Shown here: piece by piece, positions 1 to 9,183 of the stretch
How positions within the stretch are numbered: the first letter of the stretch is position 1
Layout of the letters: every line of letters starts with the position of its first letter
Source of the DNA: Sipunculus nudus
Taxonomy: Eukaryota > Annelida > Sipuncula > Golfingiida > Sipunculidae
Length of the DNA stretch: 64,000 nt
Assembly (NCBI GenBank): GCA_026874595.1
Contig: JAPPUL010000095.1
Location: forward strand, 1,917,501-1,981,500
Direction: 5' to 3'
Position numbers and translations under genes: made by a program
The notes under the pieces: generated by a model
Databases searched by the model: none
Told to the model about the DNA's origin: nothing
Seen by the model: only the letters and a program-made list of their open reading frames with translations

Positions 1-104
1 TTTTTCTGTATGGATATCCCGGAGGGTCTGGCTTAACATCAGGAGCGGTATTTGGTCGGCTTGCAGGTCTTAGAGCGGGGAAGGGGGAAGAAAAGGAGAG
101 ATAA
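1..104 (+). CDS. C-terminal end of a FAD-dependent dehydrogenase (fumarate reductase / tricarballylate dehydrogenase type), cut by the window
   Basis: Reading from base 3, 33 codons run to a TAA at 102-104. The peptide contains YPGGSGLTSGAVFGRLAG, which resembles the last FAD-contacting loop of flavoprotein subunits of the fumarate reductase, flavocytochrome c and tricarballylate dehydrogenase group (pattern GG.GLT.G.VFGR.AG). Such enzymes oxidise or reduce dicarboxylates or related substrates using bound FAD. Only the last few percent of the gene is present, so substrate and localisation cannot be judged. The next gene starts 8 bases downstream, so the two may be co-transcribed. Confidence 0.6.
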   Translation, partial: FLYGYPGGSGLTSGAVFGRLAGLRAGKGEEKER

Positions 105-112
105 AAGATAAA

Positions 113-869
113 ATGAGAAATGTTAGGATAAGGGTATTAATAATAAGTTTGTTGGTAATAGGATTTAATAGTGCCTGTTCACAAGTCATTACTACTATAG
201 GTAAAGTTGCTGATGCTGGTCTTCATGTATGGATTGATGCAAAAGATGGAGGAGGTGATCGTGAGATGCACTTCTCATTACGTAATGGAGTTGAGGTTAT
301 AGGCGGGTATAAAGGGGAAGGTGATGTAAATAATCCTGTTTTATACAAGACTGTTTTAAGCGGTGATATTGGGACTGAAAATGATTATAGTGATAATGTC
401 TACCATGTTTTTTATCATCCTGATGGTACTAAATTAGATGCCACAGCAAGGTTAAAAGGAGTTAGAATTACTAAAGGTAATGCTGATGGTTCTGTGCCTA
501 TTAACTCTTCAGGAGGAGGGATGTTTAATGATTATTCTTCCCCAAGGTTAACTGATTGTGAATTTACTGACAACAAGACTTATTGGGGGGGCGGGATGTA
601 TAATGTTGTTAACTCTTTCCCAACTTTAGTTAATTGTACATTTACTGACAACGAGGCCTCTTATGTAGGGGGGAATGCATAATTCTATTAACTCTTTCCC
701 AACTTTAGTTAATTGTACATTTACTGGCAATACGGCTACTATGGGAGGGGGGATATATAGTGATAAAGATAGTGCTCCTAAATTTGAGGGCACTACAGAA
801 AGCTCATTTACAAAAACGGATAGTAGTAATCCTGATGGTAAGAATAATGGTAACTATAAAGGCATATAA
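113..869 (+). pseudogene. PMP-like right-handed beta-helix lipoprotein, frameshifted at a poly-G tract
   Basis: The N-terminus is a lipoprotein signal peptide with lipobox FNSAC, so the product should be anchored in an envelope membrane. The body carries polymorphic-outer-membrane-protein style repeats, GGGM.N and CTFTDN/CTFTGN, that form beta-helix coils in surface proteins. Residues around 60-100 (VIGGYKGEGD, LSGDIGTE, DNVYHV) match the leader typical of these proteins. The frame is open from 113 to 682, then continues in another frame from 675 to 869. The switch falls at six consecutive G at 668-673, where one fewer or two more G would restore the frame. A 37-base segment around 610-646 is repeated at about 690-726, so the break lies between two repeat copies. 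Even when joined it is only about 250 residues, short for the family, with no C-terminal barrel or sorting domain. It is either a decaying gene or a phase-off allele. Confidence 0.65.
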
Positions 870-887
870 TTAAATTACTATAAATAG

Positions 888-2432
888 TTACTGATGCATT
901 TCAAATAACTGTTCAAGATGTCGATATTCAAGAGCCTCAAGGATATCTTCGTCCATTATGGATTCTCGATCAGCAAGATCAGCAATGCTTCTGCTTAATT
1001 TTAATATCTTGTCGTAGGCTCTGGCAGATAAGTTCATCTTAACGATAGCATCACGTAATAATTGTCTAGTTGAGGCGTTTATCTTACAATACTTGTCTAT
1101 TTGTTGCCTTCCCATTTGGCCATTATTATATATTCTCTCATCCTTAAAACGCCTTACTTGTCTGTCTCTGGCTTGCATTACACGTTCAAGTTTCTTATGG
1201 CTTGGCTCCTCATTGTAATCTGTGCTTGAAAGCTCACCAACTCTTACCTTATTTAACTCAAGTTGTAAATCTATTCTATCAAAAAGCGGACCTGATATTT
1301 TAGACAAGTAATATTTTCTTTGTAAGGCAGTACATCTACATTCTCTTTCAGGGTCGGTCAAATAACCACATGGGCATGGATTCATAGTTGCAAGCAGCAT
1401 AAAACTTGAAGGGAATGTAACAGAATATTCGGCACGAGAGATACTAACCTTTCCCTCTTCAAGCGGCTCTCTTAAAACTTGTAAAACATTTTTCTTAAAC
1501 TCAGCAATTTCATCTAAAAATAAAATACCGTTATGAGCAAGAGAGACCTCACCTGGTTTTGGCTGATGTCCGCCTCCTATTATTGCTATATCCGATGCTG
1601 TATGATGCGGATTTCTAAAAGGTCTTGCTGTTATAATGAATTGGTCTTTAGGGATGGTGCCATTTACGCTATATATTTCTGTAGTCTCAAGAGCCTCATC
1701 AATTGATAGTAATGGTAATATGGAGGGAAGACGTTTTGCCATCATGGTTTTGCCGCATCCCGGTGGCCCAACCATTAGAACATTATGATTGCCAGCTGAG
1801 GCAACTTCAAGTCCTCGTTTGGCCTGGTACTGTCCTTTTACGTCGGAAAAGTCAAGTTCATATGCTCTTCCATCATTATTTATTATGCTTATATTCTTTT
1901 TATATGGAGTTTTAAGCCCTGGGTTTGAAATTAGATTTATAGCGTCCTCAAGCCTTTTTACAGGATATAGTTCAATTCCTTGAATGAAAGCACATTCTTC
2001 CTTATTAGCTTCTGGTACAATTGTTGCTTTAATATCAGCTAGTTTTGCTTCTTTGACAAGTAGCATTGCTCCATTTATACGTTTTACCTGACCGTTTAAA
2101 GATAATTCTCCTGCTATGCTTAGTTCATCTAAGTTTATCTTTGGGTTTAGCTGTTTGCTTGATATTAGAATCCCGATAGCTATAGGCAGGTCAAATAGGC
2201 TTCCCATTTTCTTAATGCTTGCCGGAGCTAGGTTTACAACTATTTTTTGTTTTGGGAATTCGTATCCTATATCTGTTATTGCAGACTTAACACGGTCTTT
2301 GGACTCCCTTACTGCAAGATCTCCAAGTCCAATTATTTGCATAGCAGGAAGTCCTCTTTGGATATGTACTTCGATTTCTATTGCAATTGTTTCAAGTCCG
2401 ACTATTGCACAGCTTCTAATCCGTGTTATCAT
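888..2432 (-). CDS. comM: ComM/YifB-family Mg-chelatase-like AAA+ ATPase
   Basis: The 514-residue product has the family's usual length and order: a ChlI-like N-terminal domain (about 1-125), an AAA+ ATPase core with Walker A GPPGCGKT at 222-229, Walker B FLDEIAEF, the RNPHHTASD loop and a Cys-rich CPCGYLTDPERECRC segment, and a C-terminal Mg_chelatase_C region. In naturally transformable bacteria ComM is a hexameric helicase that extends heteroduplex branch migration during recombination; elsewhere its role is less clear. The gene converges on the broken lipoprotein gene with under 20 bases between stops. The ATG at 2432 gives the canonical start (MITRIRSCAIVGLE). A decayed second copy of its 3' end and upstream region lies at 11131-11325. 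Confidence 0.93.
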   Translation of the reverse strand: MITRIRSCAIVGLETIAIEIEVHIQRGLPAMQIIGLGDLAVRESKDRVKSAITDIGYEFPKQKIVVNLAPASIKKMGSLFDLPIAIGILISSKQLNPKINLDELSIAGELSLNGQVKRINGAMLLVKEAKLADIKATIVPEANKEECAFIQGIELYPVKRLEDAINLISNPGLKTPYKKNISIINNDGRAYELDFSDVKGQYQAKRGLEVASAGNHNVLMVGPPGCGKTMMAKRLPSILPLLSIDEALETTEIYSVNGTIPKDQFIITARPFRNPHHTASDIAIIGGGHQPKPGEVSLAHNGILFLDEIAEFKKNVLQVLREPLEEGKVSISRAEYSVTFPSSFMLLATMNPCPCGYLTDPERECRCTALQRKYYLSKISGPLFDRIDLQLELNKVRVGELSSTDYNEEPSHKKLERVMQARDRQVRRFKDERIYNNGQMGRQQIDKYCKINASTRQLLRDAIVKMNLSARAYDKILKLSRSIADLADRESIMDEDILEALEYRHLEQLFEMHQ

Positions 2433-2714
2433 TTGGATTCCTTAATCTATATTTTTAAATATGTATTTATTAATTTAATTGCTTTTGGTTCTTTTTTTAC
2501 ATTTTTTATAAAAACATCTTTGTTTAATTTATTTTATACTTATCTTATATCGCTTTATAATTACACTGGTTTTGAGAGTATTTATAAACTTTTATTTATT
2601 GACTTTTGCTTACTTTAGTATTAGTATTTGTTTTCTATGTTGGTACTAGGTTGGGGTTTTTGTCTTTTGTTATAATTTAATTTATTCTTTAGTTTAGTTT
2701 GAGGGCTTAATATT
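2433..2714. other. Divergent comM/rplM intergenic region, AT-rich
   Basis: These 282 bases separate the divergent comM and rplM starts and must hold both promoters. I cannot assign -35/-10 pairs with confidence because the tract is almost uniformly AT-rich. The part from about 2570 to 2640 is closely matched at about 11245-11320, which identifies that distant stretch as a duplicate of this region. No ribosomal-protein leader structure was recognised. Confidence 0.5.
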
Positions 2715-3164
2715 ATGGGTTTGCGCCTACAAAATCTTACTACTGTACCTAAAGTCAAGGCTGGCAGTGAAGCTACGTGGTTTTTAATTAATGGTGAAAA
2801 TAAGGTGTTGGGACGTCTTGCAAGTAAAATAGCATTACTGCTTAGAGGCAAGCATTGTGCATCATTCACCCCGCATCTTCCTGGGAATGTTAATGTGATT
2901 GTAACTAATGCAAAGAAGATAGCGCTTACTGGAAAGAAGGTTTTGGATAAGAAATATTATCGTCATACAGGTTATCCTGGAGGGCTTAAGGTTACCTCTT
3001 ATAAAGATGCTTTGAAGAGCAGTCCTGAGTTTCCGCTAAGGCATGCAGTTAAGGGGATGTTGCCTAAAAATAGGCTTGGGCGTAGGTTGCTATTGTCGCT
3101 TAAAATTTATGCTGGAGAAGAGCATCCGCATGCTGCACAAAAGCCTACTGAAATTAAAGTATAA
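2715..3164 (+). CDS. rplM: 50S ribosomal protein L13
   Basis: The 149-residue protein has the L13 core: WFLINGENKVLGRLAS near the N-terminus, the GK...YRHTGYPGGLK segment and the AVKGMLPKNRLGRRLL motif. It binds 23S rRNA early in large-subunit assembly. The N-terminus carries about 18 extra residues before the conserved W compared with short L13 proteins. It is followed after 33 bases by rpsI, the widely conserved rplM-rpsI pair, and the two should share a transcript. Confidence 0.97.
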   Translation: MGLRLQNLTTVPKVKAGSEATWFLINGENKVLGRLASKIALLLRGKHCASFTPHLPGNVNVIVTNAKKIALTGKKVLDKKYYRHTGYPGGLKVTSYKDALKSSPEFPLRHAVKGMLPKNRLGRRLLLSLKIYAGEEHPHAAQKPTEIKV

Positions 3165-3197
3165 ATAATATATTATAATATATTAGGAGTTTTTATA

Positions 3198-3593
3198 TTG
3201 ACTGGAAAAAATATATTAAGTACTGTCGGCAGGCGAAAAACATCTATTGCACGGGTACGTCTTTTTAAAGGGAAAGGGGCTTTTGAAGTAAATGGTATGG
3301 ATTTTAAAGACTATTTTGAGAGAAAGGTGCATAGGATAACAGTGCAAAAGCCCTTAGAAGTTACAGACAGTTTGGGTCAATGTGACGTTGTAGTTAGTGT
3401 TTCAGGTGGTGGAAAAAGTGGGCAAGCTGGAGCTATTTGTCATGGTGTTTCCCGTGCGTTACTTTCTTTGGATTCTGAGAATAGATTACCGCTTAAGAAG
3501 AATGGCTTTTTAACCCGAGATTCTAGAATGGTTGAGAGAAAGAAATATGGTAGAAAGGGTGCACGAAAAAGCTTTCAGTTTTCTAAACGCTAA
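3198..3593 (+). CDS. rpsI: 30S ribosomal protein S9
   Basis: The 131-residue protein has the S9 landmarks TVGRRKTSIARVRL, SGGGKSGQAGAICHGVSRAL, FLTRDSRMVERKKYGRKGARK and the basic C-terminal tail KSFQFSKR that reaches the P-site tRNA. The start is TTG at 3198, preceded by a TAGGAG Shine-Dalgarno at about 3183-3188; no ATG would give a better N-terminus. It is paired with rplM upstream. Confidence 0.97.
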   Translation: MTGKNILSTVGRRKTSIARVRLFKGKGAFEVNGMDFKDYFERKVHRITVQKPLEVTDSLGQCDVVVSVSGGGKSGQAGAICHGVSRALLSLDSENRLPLKKNGFLTRDSRMVERKKYGRKGARKSFQFSKR

Positions 3594-3679
3594 GAGTTTT
3601 TATTTAGTGGCTTTTTTTTGACTCCTCTTTTAGTTAGATTTAAATACAAATATTCTATTTAATTAATCTTAGGAGCTTT

Positions 3680-6346
3680 ATGAAAAGTTATAAGCTTAGG
3701 CAGCTATATTTAGAGTACTTTGAGTCTAAAGGACATAAGGTTGTGCCTTCAAGCTCGTTAATACCTATGGGTGATACTAGCCTGCTTTTTACCACAGCAG
3801 GCATGGTTCAATTCAAGAAACAATTTGCAACAGAGGATCCGAGCAGTTTATCTTATAAAAGAGCAACTTCTTGTCAAAAGTGTTTAAGGACAAGTGATTT
3901 AGAGCTTGTAGGAAAAACGATAAGACATCATACCTTCTTTGAGATGCTTGGGAACTTTTCTTTTGGAGATTATTTTAAAAAAGAAAGTATAGAGTTTGCC
4001 TGGGAGTTTTCCCAAGAAGTAATAAAGCTTGATAAAGGTCGTATTTTTGTATCAGTATATCAGGATGATGATGAAGCTTTTGATTTGTGGAATAAGTATA
4101 TAGGCGTTCCTAAAGATAAGATTGTTCGTCTTGGTAAAGAGGATAATTTTTGGGGACCCGCAGGCGATACTGGCCCCTGTGGACCTTGTTCTGAATTGTA
4201 TTATGACATAGGGGAGCCTTCAAATAATGATCTTAGCGATAGTGCAATAGGGGGAGATAATGATCGTTTTATTGAATATTGGAATCTGGTCTTTAATGAG
4301 TTTGATAAGACTTTGGCAGGAGAATATAATCCTTTAAAATACAAGGGAGTAGATACAGGGATGGGACTTGAGCGGCTTACTATGGTGAGTGAGGGGCTTG
4401 ACTCAGTGTATAAGACAGATTTGTTTGAACCTATAATTAAAGAGATTATAAAGCTTACAAAGGTGGGTAGGTATGATGCTTCTAAATCCGGCTCATATAA
4501 TATGATAGCAGATCATATAAGAGCAATATCCTTTTTGATAGCAGAAAATATAATACCCTCGAATGAGGGGCGTGGATATGTAATACGCCGATTATTAAGA
4601 CGAGCAACTCAAGCTGGCAATAGTTTAGGATTTGAAGAGCCATTTTTGTATAGACTAATTGATGTTGTTTGTAAATGTGTTTCAGACTATCCTGAGGTTG
4701 AACAAGATAAAGATAAGATTGAGAAGATAGTAAAGTCAGAAGAAGATATTTTTCTAAACACCCTAAAGGAAGGGAGTGTATATTTGGATAATCTTGTAAA
4801 GAGGCTCAAAGAGAGGGGAGAGGATGTTATAGTAGGTGAGGAGGCATTTAAGTTATATGATTCAATGGGTTTTCCGGTAAGTCTTTTAGAGGAGATAGCG
4901 GTAGAGAGAGGCTTTAGAGTTGATCTTGCAAGATATGAAGAGCTTATGGAGGGGCAAAGGCAAAAGGCGCGACAGGGTTGGAGTAAAGAGACTAATCGTT
5001 TACCTAAAGATGTTTTAGGTTTAACAACTTTGTATAAAGAAGAGGCTTCGTGTGAATCTAGGGTAGAGAGCATACTGGATGAGGCTTCTAAAGATGGTGA
5101 ATATAGGAAGTTGGATATGGTTAGAGTAGCTGGAGGGGGAGCTGGAGGGGGAGCTGGTAAGGAAGTGATATTAGTTTTAGATAAGACAGTATTTTACGGT
5201 GAGTCTGGAGGGCAAGTTGGAGATGTAGGGAAGATGTATAAAGCGGGTGCTTTGGGAGAGATAAAGGTTTTGGATACGAAGCGAATGGATAACGTGATAT
5301 TGCACTATTGCCTATTGGAAGGGGGAGAGATAGGGGCAGGTGATAAAGTGGAATGCCATGTAGAACTTGAGCGAAAGAAATCAATAGCAAGAAATCATTC
5401 AGCGACACATCTACTACAAAAGGCGTTAAAAGACAAATTAGGAACACATATAAGACAGCTTGGTTCTTTGGTAAGAGATGATAAACTTAGGTTTGACTTT
5501 TCCCATTTTAAAGGTCTTAGTAAAGAGGAGCTGTTACAAGTTGAGCAACAGGTTAATGGAACGATATTACGTAACGAAGAGGCTTTAATAGAAGAGATGG
5601 GGCAAGCTGATGCGTTGTCAAAGGGAGCGTTAGCCTTTTTTGGAGATAAATACGGAGATAAGGTACGTACAGTACGCTTATATGATTCATTCGAACTTTG
5701 TGGAGGGACGCATGTTGGAAGGACAGGAGACATAGGAATATTTAAGATAATATCAGAGAGTTCAATATCAAGCGGGACGAGGCGAATAGAAGCGATAACC
5801 GGTTTTAAGGCATTAGAGGATTACATGGAATTATTTAATGTTGATAGGGAACTAGCCTTACTTTTAAATATAAAAGATAGAGGGGACTATGTTGAAAGGA
5901 TAAAGGGGCTACAAAAAGAAGGTAAGAGGCTTGAGAAAGAGGTTAAAGAGCTACGGGATAAGTTGTCATTATCGATTATAGAAGAGGAGGTAAAAGAAGC
6001 GTTAACAAAGATATCCGATATAAATTATATAGGGCTTGAATTAGAAGGTAAGGATATAAAAGAGCTTAAGAAGGTAAATGATTATATAAAGGGAAGATAT
6101 GAGAATATAGTAACATTACTGTTGTCTTGCAAAGGAGATGAAGTATATTATGTAACAAGCGTCTCTAAGGGGCTACATGATAGATACAAGGCGGATGATA
6201 TACTAAAGGGGGTCTCAAGTATATTGGAAGGGCAGGGTGGTGGTAAAGATATAATAGCGCAGGGACGAGGTATGCGGATAGATAAAGTGCAGAATGCGAT
6301 AGAGCATGTAAGAGATCATATTATCCAGAATGGGAGTATAGCTTAG
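3680..6346 (+). CDS. alaS: Alanine--tRNA ligase
   Basis: This 888-residue protein is full length for bacterial AlaRS, which charges tRNA-Ala in the cytoplasm. Visible landmarks are the class II catalytic core with FTTAGMVQFK, CLRTSDLE and HHTFFEMLGNFSFGDYF; the editing-domain zinc site with N-H-S-A-T-H (H572 and H576) and C-G-G-T-H (C674, H678); and the C-terminal DHHA1-type domain with GGGKDIIAQGRG near 857. An A-G-G-A-G-C-T-T Shine-Dalgarno lies just before the ATG. The linker around residues 480-495 is a glycine-rich repeat (GGGAGGGAG) coded by a short tandem DNA repeat. trpB follows closely, so alaS and trpB probably share transcription. Confidence 0.97.
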   Translation: MKSYKLRQLYLEYFESKGHKVVPSSSLIPMGDTSLLFTTAGMVQFKKQFATEDPSSLSYKRATSCQKCLRTSDLELVGKTIRHHTFFEMLGNFSFGDYFKKESIEFAWEFSQEVIKLDKGRIFVSVYQDDDEAFDLWNKYIGVPKDKIVRLGKEDNFWGPAGDTGPCGPCSELYYDIGEPSNNDLSDSAIGGDNDRFIEYWNLVFNEFDKTLAGEYNPLKYKGVDTGMGLERLTMVSEGLDSVYKTDLFEPIIKEIIKLTKVGRYDASKSGSYNMIADHIRAISFLIAENIIPSNEGRGYVIRRLLRRATQAGNSLGFEEPFLYRLIDVVCKCVSDYPEVEQDKDKIEKIVKSEEDIFLNTLKEGSVYLDNLVKRLKERGEDVIVGEEAFKLYDSMGFPVSLLEEIAVERGFRVDLARYEELMEGQRQKARQGWSKETNRLPKDVLGLTTLYKEEASCESRVESILDEASKDGEYRKLDMVRVAGGGAGGGAGKEVILVLDKTVFYGESGGQVGDVGKMYKAGALGEIKVLDTKRMDNVILHYCLLEGGEIGAGDKVECHVELERKKSIARNHSATHLLQKALKDKLGTHIRQLGSLVRDDKLRFDFSHFKGLSKEELLQVEQQVNGTILRNEEALIEEMGQADALSKGALAFFGDKYGDKVRTVRLYDSFELCGGTHVGRTGDIGIFKIISESSISSGTRRIEAITGFKALEDYMELFNVDRELALLLNIKDRGDYVERIKGLQKEGKRLEKEVKELRDKLSLSIIEEEVKEALTKISDINYIGLELEGKDIKELKKVNDYIKGRYENIVTLLLSCKGDEVYYVTSVSKGLHDRYKADDILKGVSSILEGQGGGKDIIAQGRGMRIDKVQNAIEHVRDHIIQNGSIA

Positions 6347-6382
6347 GTTATAGGGGTGATATGGTTGGAAGAAAGAAATAGG

Positions 6383-7546
6383 ATGCCAGATAATAGAGGA
6401 TATTTTGGGCGTTTTGGAGGGGAGTATGTCCCAGAGACATTAATGTATGCCTTAGAAGAGCTTGAAGAGGGTTTTGTTAATCTGGTTGGAAGGGATGCTT
6501 TTGATGGTGAGTATAGAAAATACTTAAAAGACTACATAGGACGTCCAAGTCCGTTATATTACGCAGCAAGTCTAAGTAAAAGATATGATGTAAAGCTGTA
6601 CTTAAAAAGAGAAGATTTAAATCACACAGGGTCACATAAAATAAACAACGCACTAGGGCAAGTACTGCTTGCAAAGTTTCTAGGGAAGAAGCGAATAATA
6701 GCAGAAACAGGGGCAGGGCAGCATGGAGTGGCAACAGCAACAGCCTGTGCATTACTTGGACTTGAATGTCATATATACATGGGTAAGGTAGATATAGAAA
6801 GACAAAAGCTAAACGCAAGTAGGATAAAGCTATTAGGAGGGAATCTGATACCTGTGGAGACAGGTAGTATGACATTAAAGGACGCCCTAAACGAGGCACT
6901 AAGAGACTGGACCTTAAACGTAAAGACGACACATTATGTAATAGGGTCTGTAGCGGGGCCAAAGCCGTTTCCAAAGATGGTAAGAGAGTTTCAAAAGGTG
7001 ATAGGGCAGGAGGCAAAAGAGCAGATAAAGTTAAAAGAGGGGAGATTGCCGTCTAAGTTGATAGCGTGCGTAGGAGGAGGAAGTAATGCGATAGGGTTAT
7101 TTTATGAGTTTTTAGGGGATAATGTTGCTATGTACGGTATTGAAGCAGGAGGAGAGGGTCTTTCATTAAGAGGAGGGCATGCAGCAACTTTGACAAAAGG
7201 GCGTGTTGGGATATTGCATGGGAGCAAAAGTTATGTATTGTGCGATGAGTATGGCCAGATAGAGGATGTGCATTCGATAGCGGCAGGACTTGATTATCCT
7301 GGGGTGGGGCCAGAGCATTCTTATCTTAAAGAGACCAAGCGGGTTAAATATGATACAATAACAGACTCAGAGGCGCTTATAGGCTTTAAGATGTTATCAG
7401 AAATGGAAGGAATAATACCTGCGTTTGAAAGTGCACATGCACTAGGCTATATGAACAAGTTAGAATCTAGGATGGAATTGGAAAGAGAGGAACTTATAAT
7501 AATAAACCTATCAGGGCGAGGCGATAAAGACATTATATGGGAGTGA
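6383..7546 (+). CDS. trpB: Tryptophan synthase beta chain
   Basis: TrpB is the PLP enzyme that condenses indole with serine to give tryptophan, working with TrpA as an alpha2-beta2 complex. The PLP lysine sits in [13 protein letters not shown] (K86 counting from the ATG at 6383), the phosphate-binding loop is GGGSNAIG, and the C-terminus has SGRGDKD. I chose the ATG at 6383 because it gives the canonical [20 protein letters not shown] start; an in-frame GTG at 6356, just after alaS, would add nine residues. The gene should be followed directly by trpA, but only a seven-codon trpA stub follows. Intact trpA lies about 3.9 kb downstream beyond a TRAP transporter. Confidence 0.96.
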   Translation: MPDNRGYFGRFGGEYVPETLMYALEELEEGFVNLVGRDAFDGEYRKYLKDYIGRPSPLYYAASLSKRYDVKLYLKREDLNHTGSHKINNALGQVLLAKFLGKKRIIAETGAGQHGVATATACALLGLECHIYMGKVDIERQKLNASRIKLLGGNLIPVETGSMTLKDALNEALRDWTLNVKTTHYVIGSVAGPKPFPKMVREFQKVIGQEAKEQIKLKEGRLPSKLIACVGGGSNAIGLFYEFLGDNVAMYGIEAGGEGLSLRGGHAATLTKGRVGILHGSKSYVLCDEYGQIEDVHSIAAGLDYPGVGPEHSYLKETKRVKYDTITDSEALIGFKMLSEMEGIIPAFESAHALGYMNKLESRMELEREELIIINLSGRGDKDIIWE

Positions 7547-7590
7547 ATAATTAGTTATAAGTAAAGTTATGAGAATACAAGAAGTATTAT
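7441..7590 (+). repeat. trpB-trpA junction repeat, copy 1
   Basis: The 3' end of trpB, the short trpB-trpA spacer and the first bases of trpA occur here and again at about 11329-11475. From about 7510 to 7570 the two copies are almost identical, while the upstream trpB codons in copy 2 have decayed. The repeats flank the TRAP transporter genes. Confidence 0.85.
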
Positions 7591-7592
7591 AA
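7569..7592 (+). pseudogene. trpA 5' stub (seven codons then stop)
   Basis: Directly after trpB the sequence has an ATG followed by codons for MRIQEVL, the same first residues as the intact TrpA at 11453, with the same spacer. It then reaches TAA at 7590-7592 and similarity stops. This marks where the original trpBA operon was broken. Confidence 0.8.
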
Positions 7593-7974
7593 AGATTAGA
7601 AAACCGCATTTCCACTATCTGATTTTAAAAGACCTAAAACCAACGAGTAAGGAAAGACTGTCGCTATGATTTAAGTTCTTGACAAGGCAAGGATAGAGAG
7701 CAAGTAAAGCACATATTTTTTGGGTCTATATCAACTATAAAATCAATAGTTCTGGTAGAGAGAACATAGCCCAAAGACATTTTCTATTTGGACTCTAATC
7801 AGTTTGAATTCCAAATGTAACAATAAGAGCAAATTATAATATAATAGGTCTTTTTTTTAAAAAAGTTTTTTTAATGGGAAATCGGTCCAAAAAAACTTTT
7901 TATACCTTGCTCTCCTGCTTTTTTGTACCTTTAAAACAAACTAAATAAAAACAAACAAACTAATAAAAGGAGAT
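7593..7974. other. Gene-poor stretch between the trpA stub and the TAXI transporter
   Basis: All frames are interrupted. A stretch near 7610-7720 reads in pieces (LILKDLKPTSKERLSL, then stops) in a way that faintly recalls an ISL3-type transposase helix, but it is too short to call. The last 120 bases hold a large inverted repeat (7859-7902) and the leader of the TAXI gene, with the Shine-Dalgarno AAAGGAG just before 7975. Confidence 0.4.
7859..7902. promoter_or_regulatory. 14-bp inverted repeat upstream of the TAXI binding-protein gene
   Basis: AAAAAAGTTTTTTT at 7859-7872 pairs with AAAAAAACTTTTTA at 7889-7902 across a 16-base loop. As RNA it would be a long A/U hairpin with poly-U stretches. 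It could terminate upstream transcripts, be a leader structure for the transporter, or be the remnant of an insertion boundary. Confidence 0.45.
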
Positions 7975-9078
7975 ATGATGTTTAGTACGAAAAGCTTAGT
8001 AATTTTTTTAACTATGACAATGCTTGTATTTACCTCTTGTGGTGGATCTGAGGGGCAACATTCAAAAGAGGCTGATAAGGATAAGGTAAAAGTTGAAACA
8101 AAGCCAAGTGAGTTAAGCCAAAAGAAGAAGACTAAAAAAGGGGCATCGCTTGTTTTGGCTACGGCATCTTTAGGGGGGACTTTTTACCCTGTTGGAGTAG
8201 CAATTTCGACTTTGGTAAGTGTTAAGCTAGCAAAGTCTAAGCAAATTACGATGAATGCAATAAACTCAGCAGGGTCAGGAGAGAATGTACGTCTACTTAA
8301 AGGGAGAGAAGCAGATCTTGCGATTTTACAGGGACTATTTGGTTCTATGGCTTGGCAGGGAGTAGGCAAGTATAAAGACAAACCACAAAAGTATATGCGT
8401 TCGATAACAATGTTATGGCAGAATGTGGAGCATTTTGTTATTCTAAAAAAGTATGCAAAGACAGGTAACATTAAGGATCTAGATAATCTTAAGGGGAAGG
8501 TCTTTTCTATAGGCAAGCGAGGGTCCGGAACAGAAACATCAGGAACAACTATCCTTAGTGCGCTTGGCTACAATACAAAGAAAGACTTTAGTCTCGAACA
8601 TCTTGGCTACTCAGCTTCTACATCGGCTATGCAAGACAAGAGGCTTGATGGGATGAATATACCTGCGGGCATTCCGGTTTCTGCAATAACCCGTGCCTAT
8701 GCATCACTAGGAGCTGATGGCATTAGGGTGCTTGAGTTTAGTAAAGATCAGATTGTAGAGGTCAATAAGAAATTTCCTGTATGGAACAGATTTGTTATAC
8801 CAAAAGGAACGTATCCAGGGCAAAAGGAAGCTATAAATACAATAGCCCAGCCTAACTTTCTTGCAGTGCATAAGGACACAGATGAAGAGGTTATCTATAA
8901 TATAACAAAGGCCATATATGAGAATCTAAGCTTTCTTACAAATATTCACAAAGCAACTACAGTTATGGCTCTTAATAAAGCAATAGCAGGACTTCCGGCT
9001 CCTTTGCATCCTGGCGCTGCAAAGTATTATGCAGAACAAGGAATTAAGATACCTAAACACTTAATTAGTCAAAACTAA
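7975..9078 (+). CDS. TAXI-family TRAP transporter solute-binding lipoprotein
   Basis: The 367-residue protein begins with a lipoprotein signal (lipobox VFTSCG), then a charged linker, then the TAXI fold: LVLATASLGGTFYPVG, INSAGSGENVRLLKGREADLAI, a GKVFSIGKRGSGTE segment and YNTKKDF. TAXI proteins capture organic acids or related solutes for a fused DctQM permease. The permease gene follows after 105 bases, so the pair is one transporter. It sits inside the split trp operon. Substrate cannot be read from the sequence. Confidence 0.9.
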   Translation: MMFSTKSLVIFLTMTMLVFTSCGGSEGQHSKEADKDKVKVETKPSELSQKKKTKKGASLVLATASLGGTFYPVGVAISTLVSVKLAKSKQITMNAINSAGSGENVRLLKGREADLAILQGLFGSMAWQGVGKYKDKPQKYMRSITMLWQNVEHFVILKKYAKTGNIKDLDNLKGKVFSIGKRGSGTETSGTTILSALGYNTKKDFSLEHLGYSASTSAMQDKRLDGMNIPAGIPVSAITRAYASLGADGIRVLEFSKDQIVEVNKKFPVWNRFVIPKGTYPGQKEAINTIAQPNFLAVHKDTDEEVIYNITKAIYENLSFLTNIHKATTVMALNKAIAGLPAPLHPGAAKYYAEQGIKIPKHLISQN

Positions 9079-9085
9079 AAATCTC

Positions 9086-9127
9086 CAAGACCACCCCCTG
9101 CCTTAAAGTATTTTGTGGATGGTCTTG
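9086..9127 (+). terminator. Hairpin between TAXI binding protein and permease
   Basis: CAAGACCA (9086-9093) pairs perfectly with TGGTCTTG (9120-9127), and nearby bases extend the stem with one mismatch. ATTGCTTTTT follows. Such an intercistronic partial terminator would let the binding protein be made in excess over its permease; it could also protect the upstream mRNA 3' end. Confidence 0.6.
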
Positions 9128-9183
9128 ATTGCTTTTTCATAGGCATATTGAACTGTATAGCAGATAGATAGGGAAAAATAATA

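Noticed and set aside
6477-7016. Long minus-strand frame inside trpB (179 codons)
   Set aside because: It lies entirely opposite a conserved enzyme gene and has a Leu/Ser/Tyr-rich composition typical of antisense shadows; the same applies to frames opposite alaS, murC and the TPR-kinase.
7593-7760. Possible ISL3-type transposase fragment
   Set aside because: Only a dozen residues are suggestive, with stops in every frame and no terminal inverted repeats or target duplication that could define an insertion sequence.
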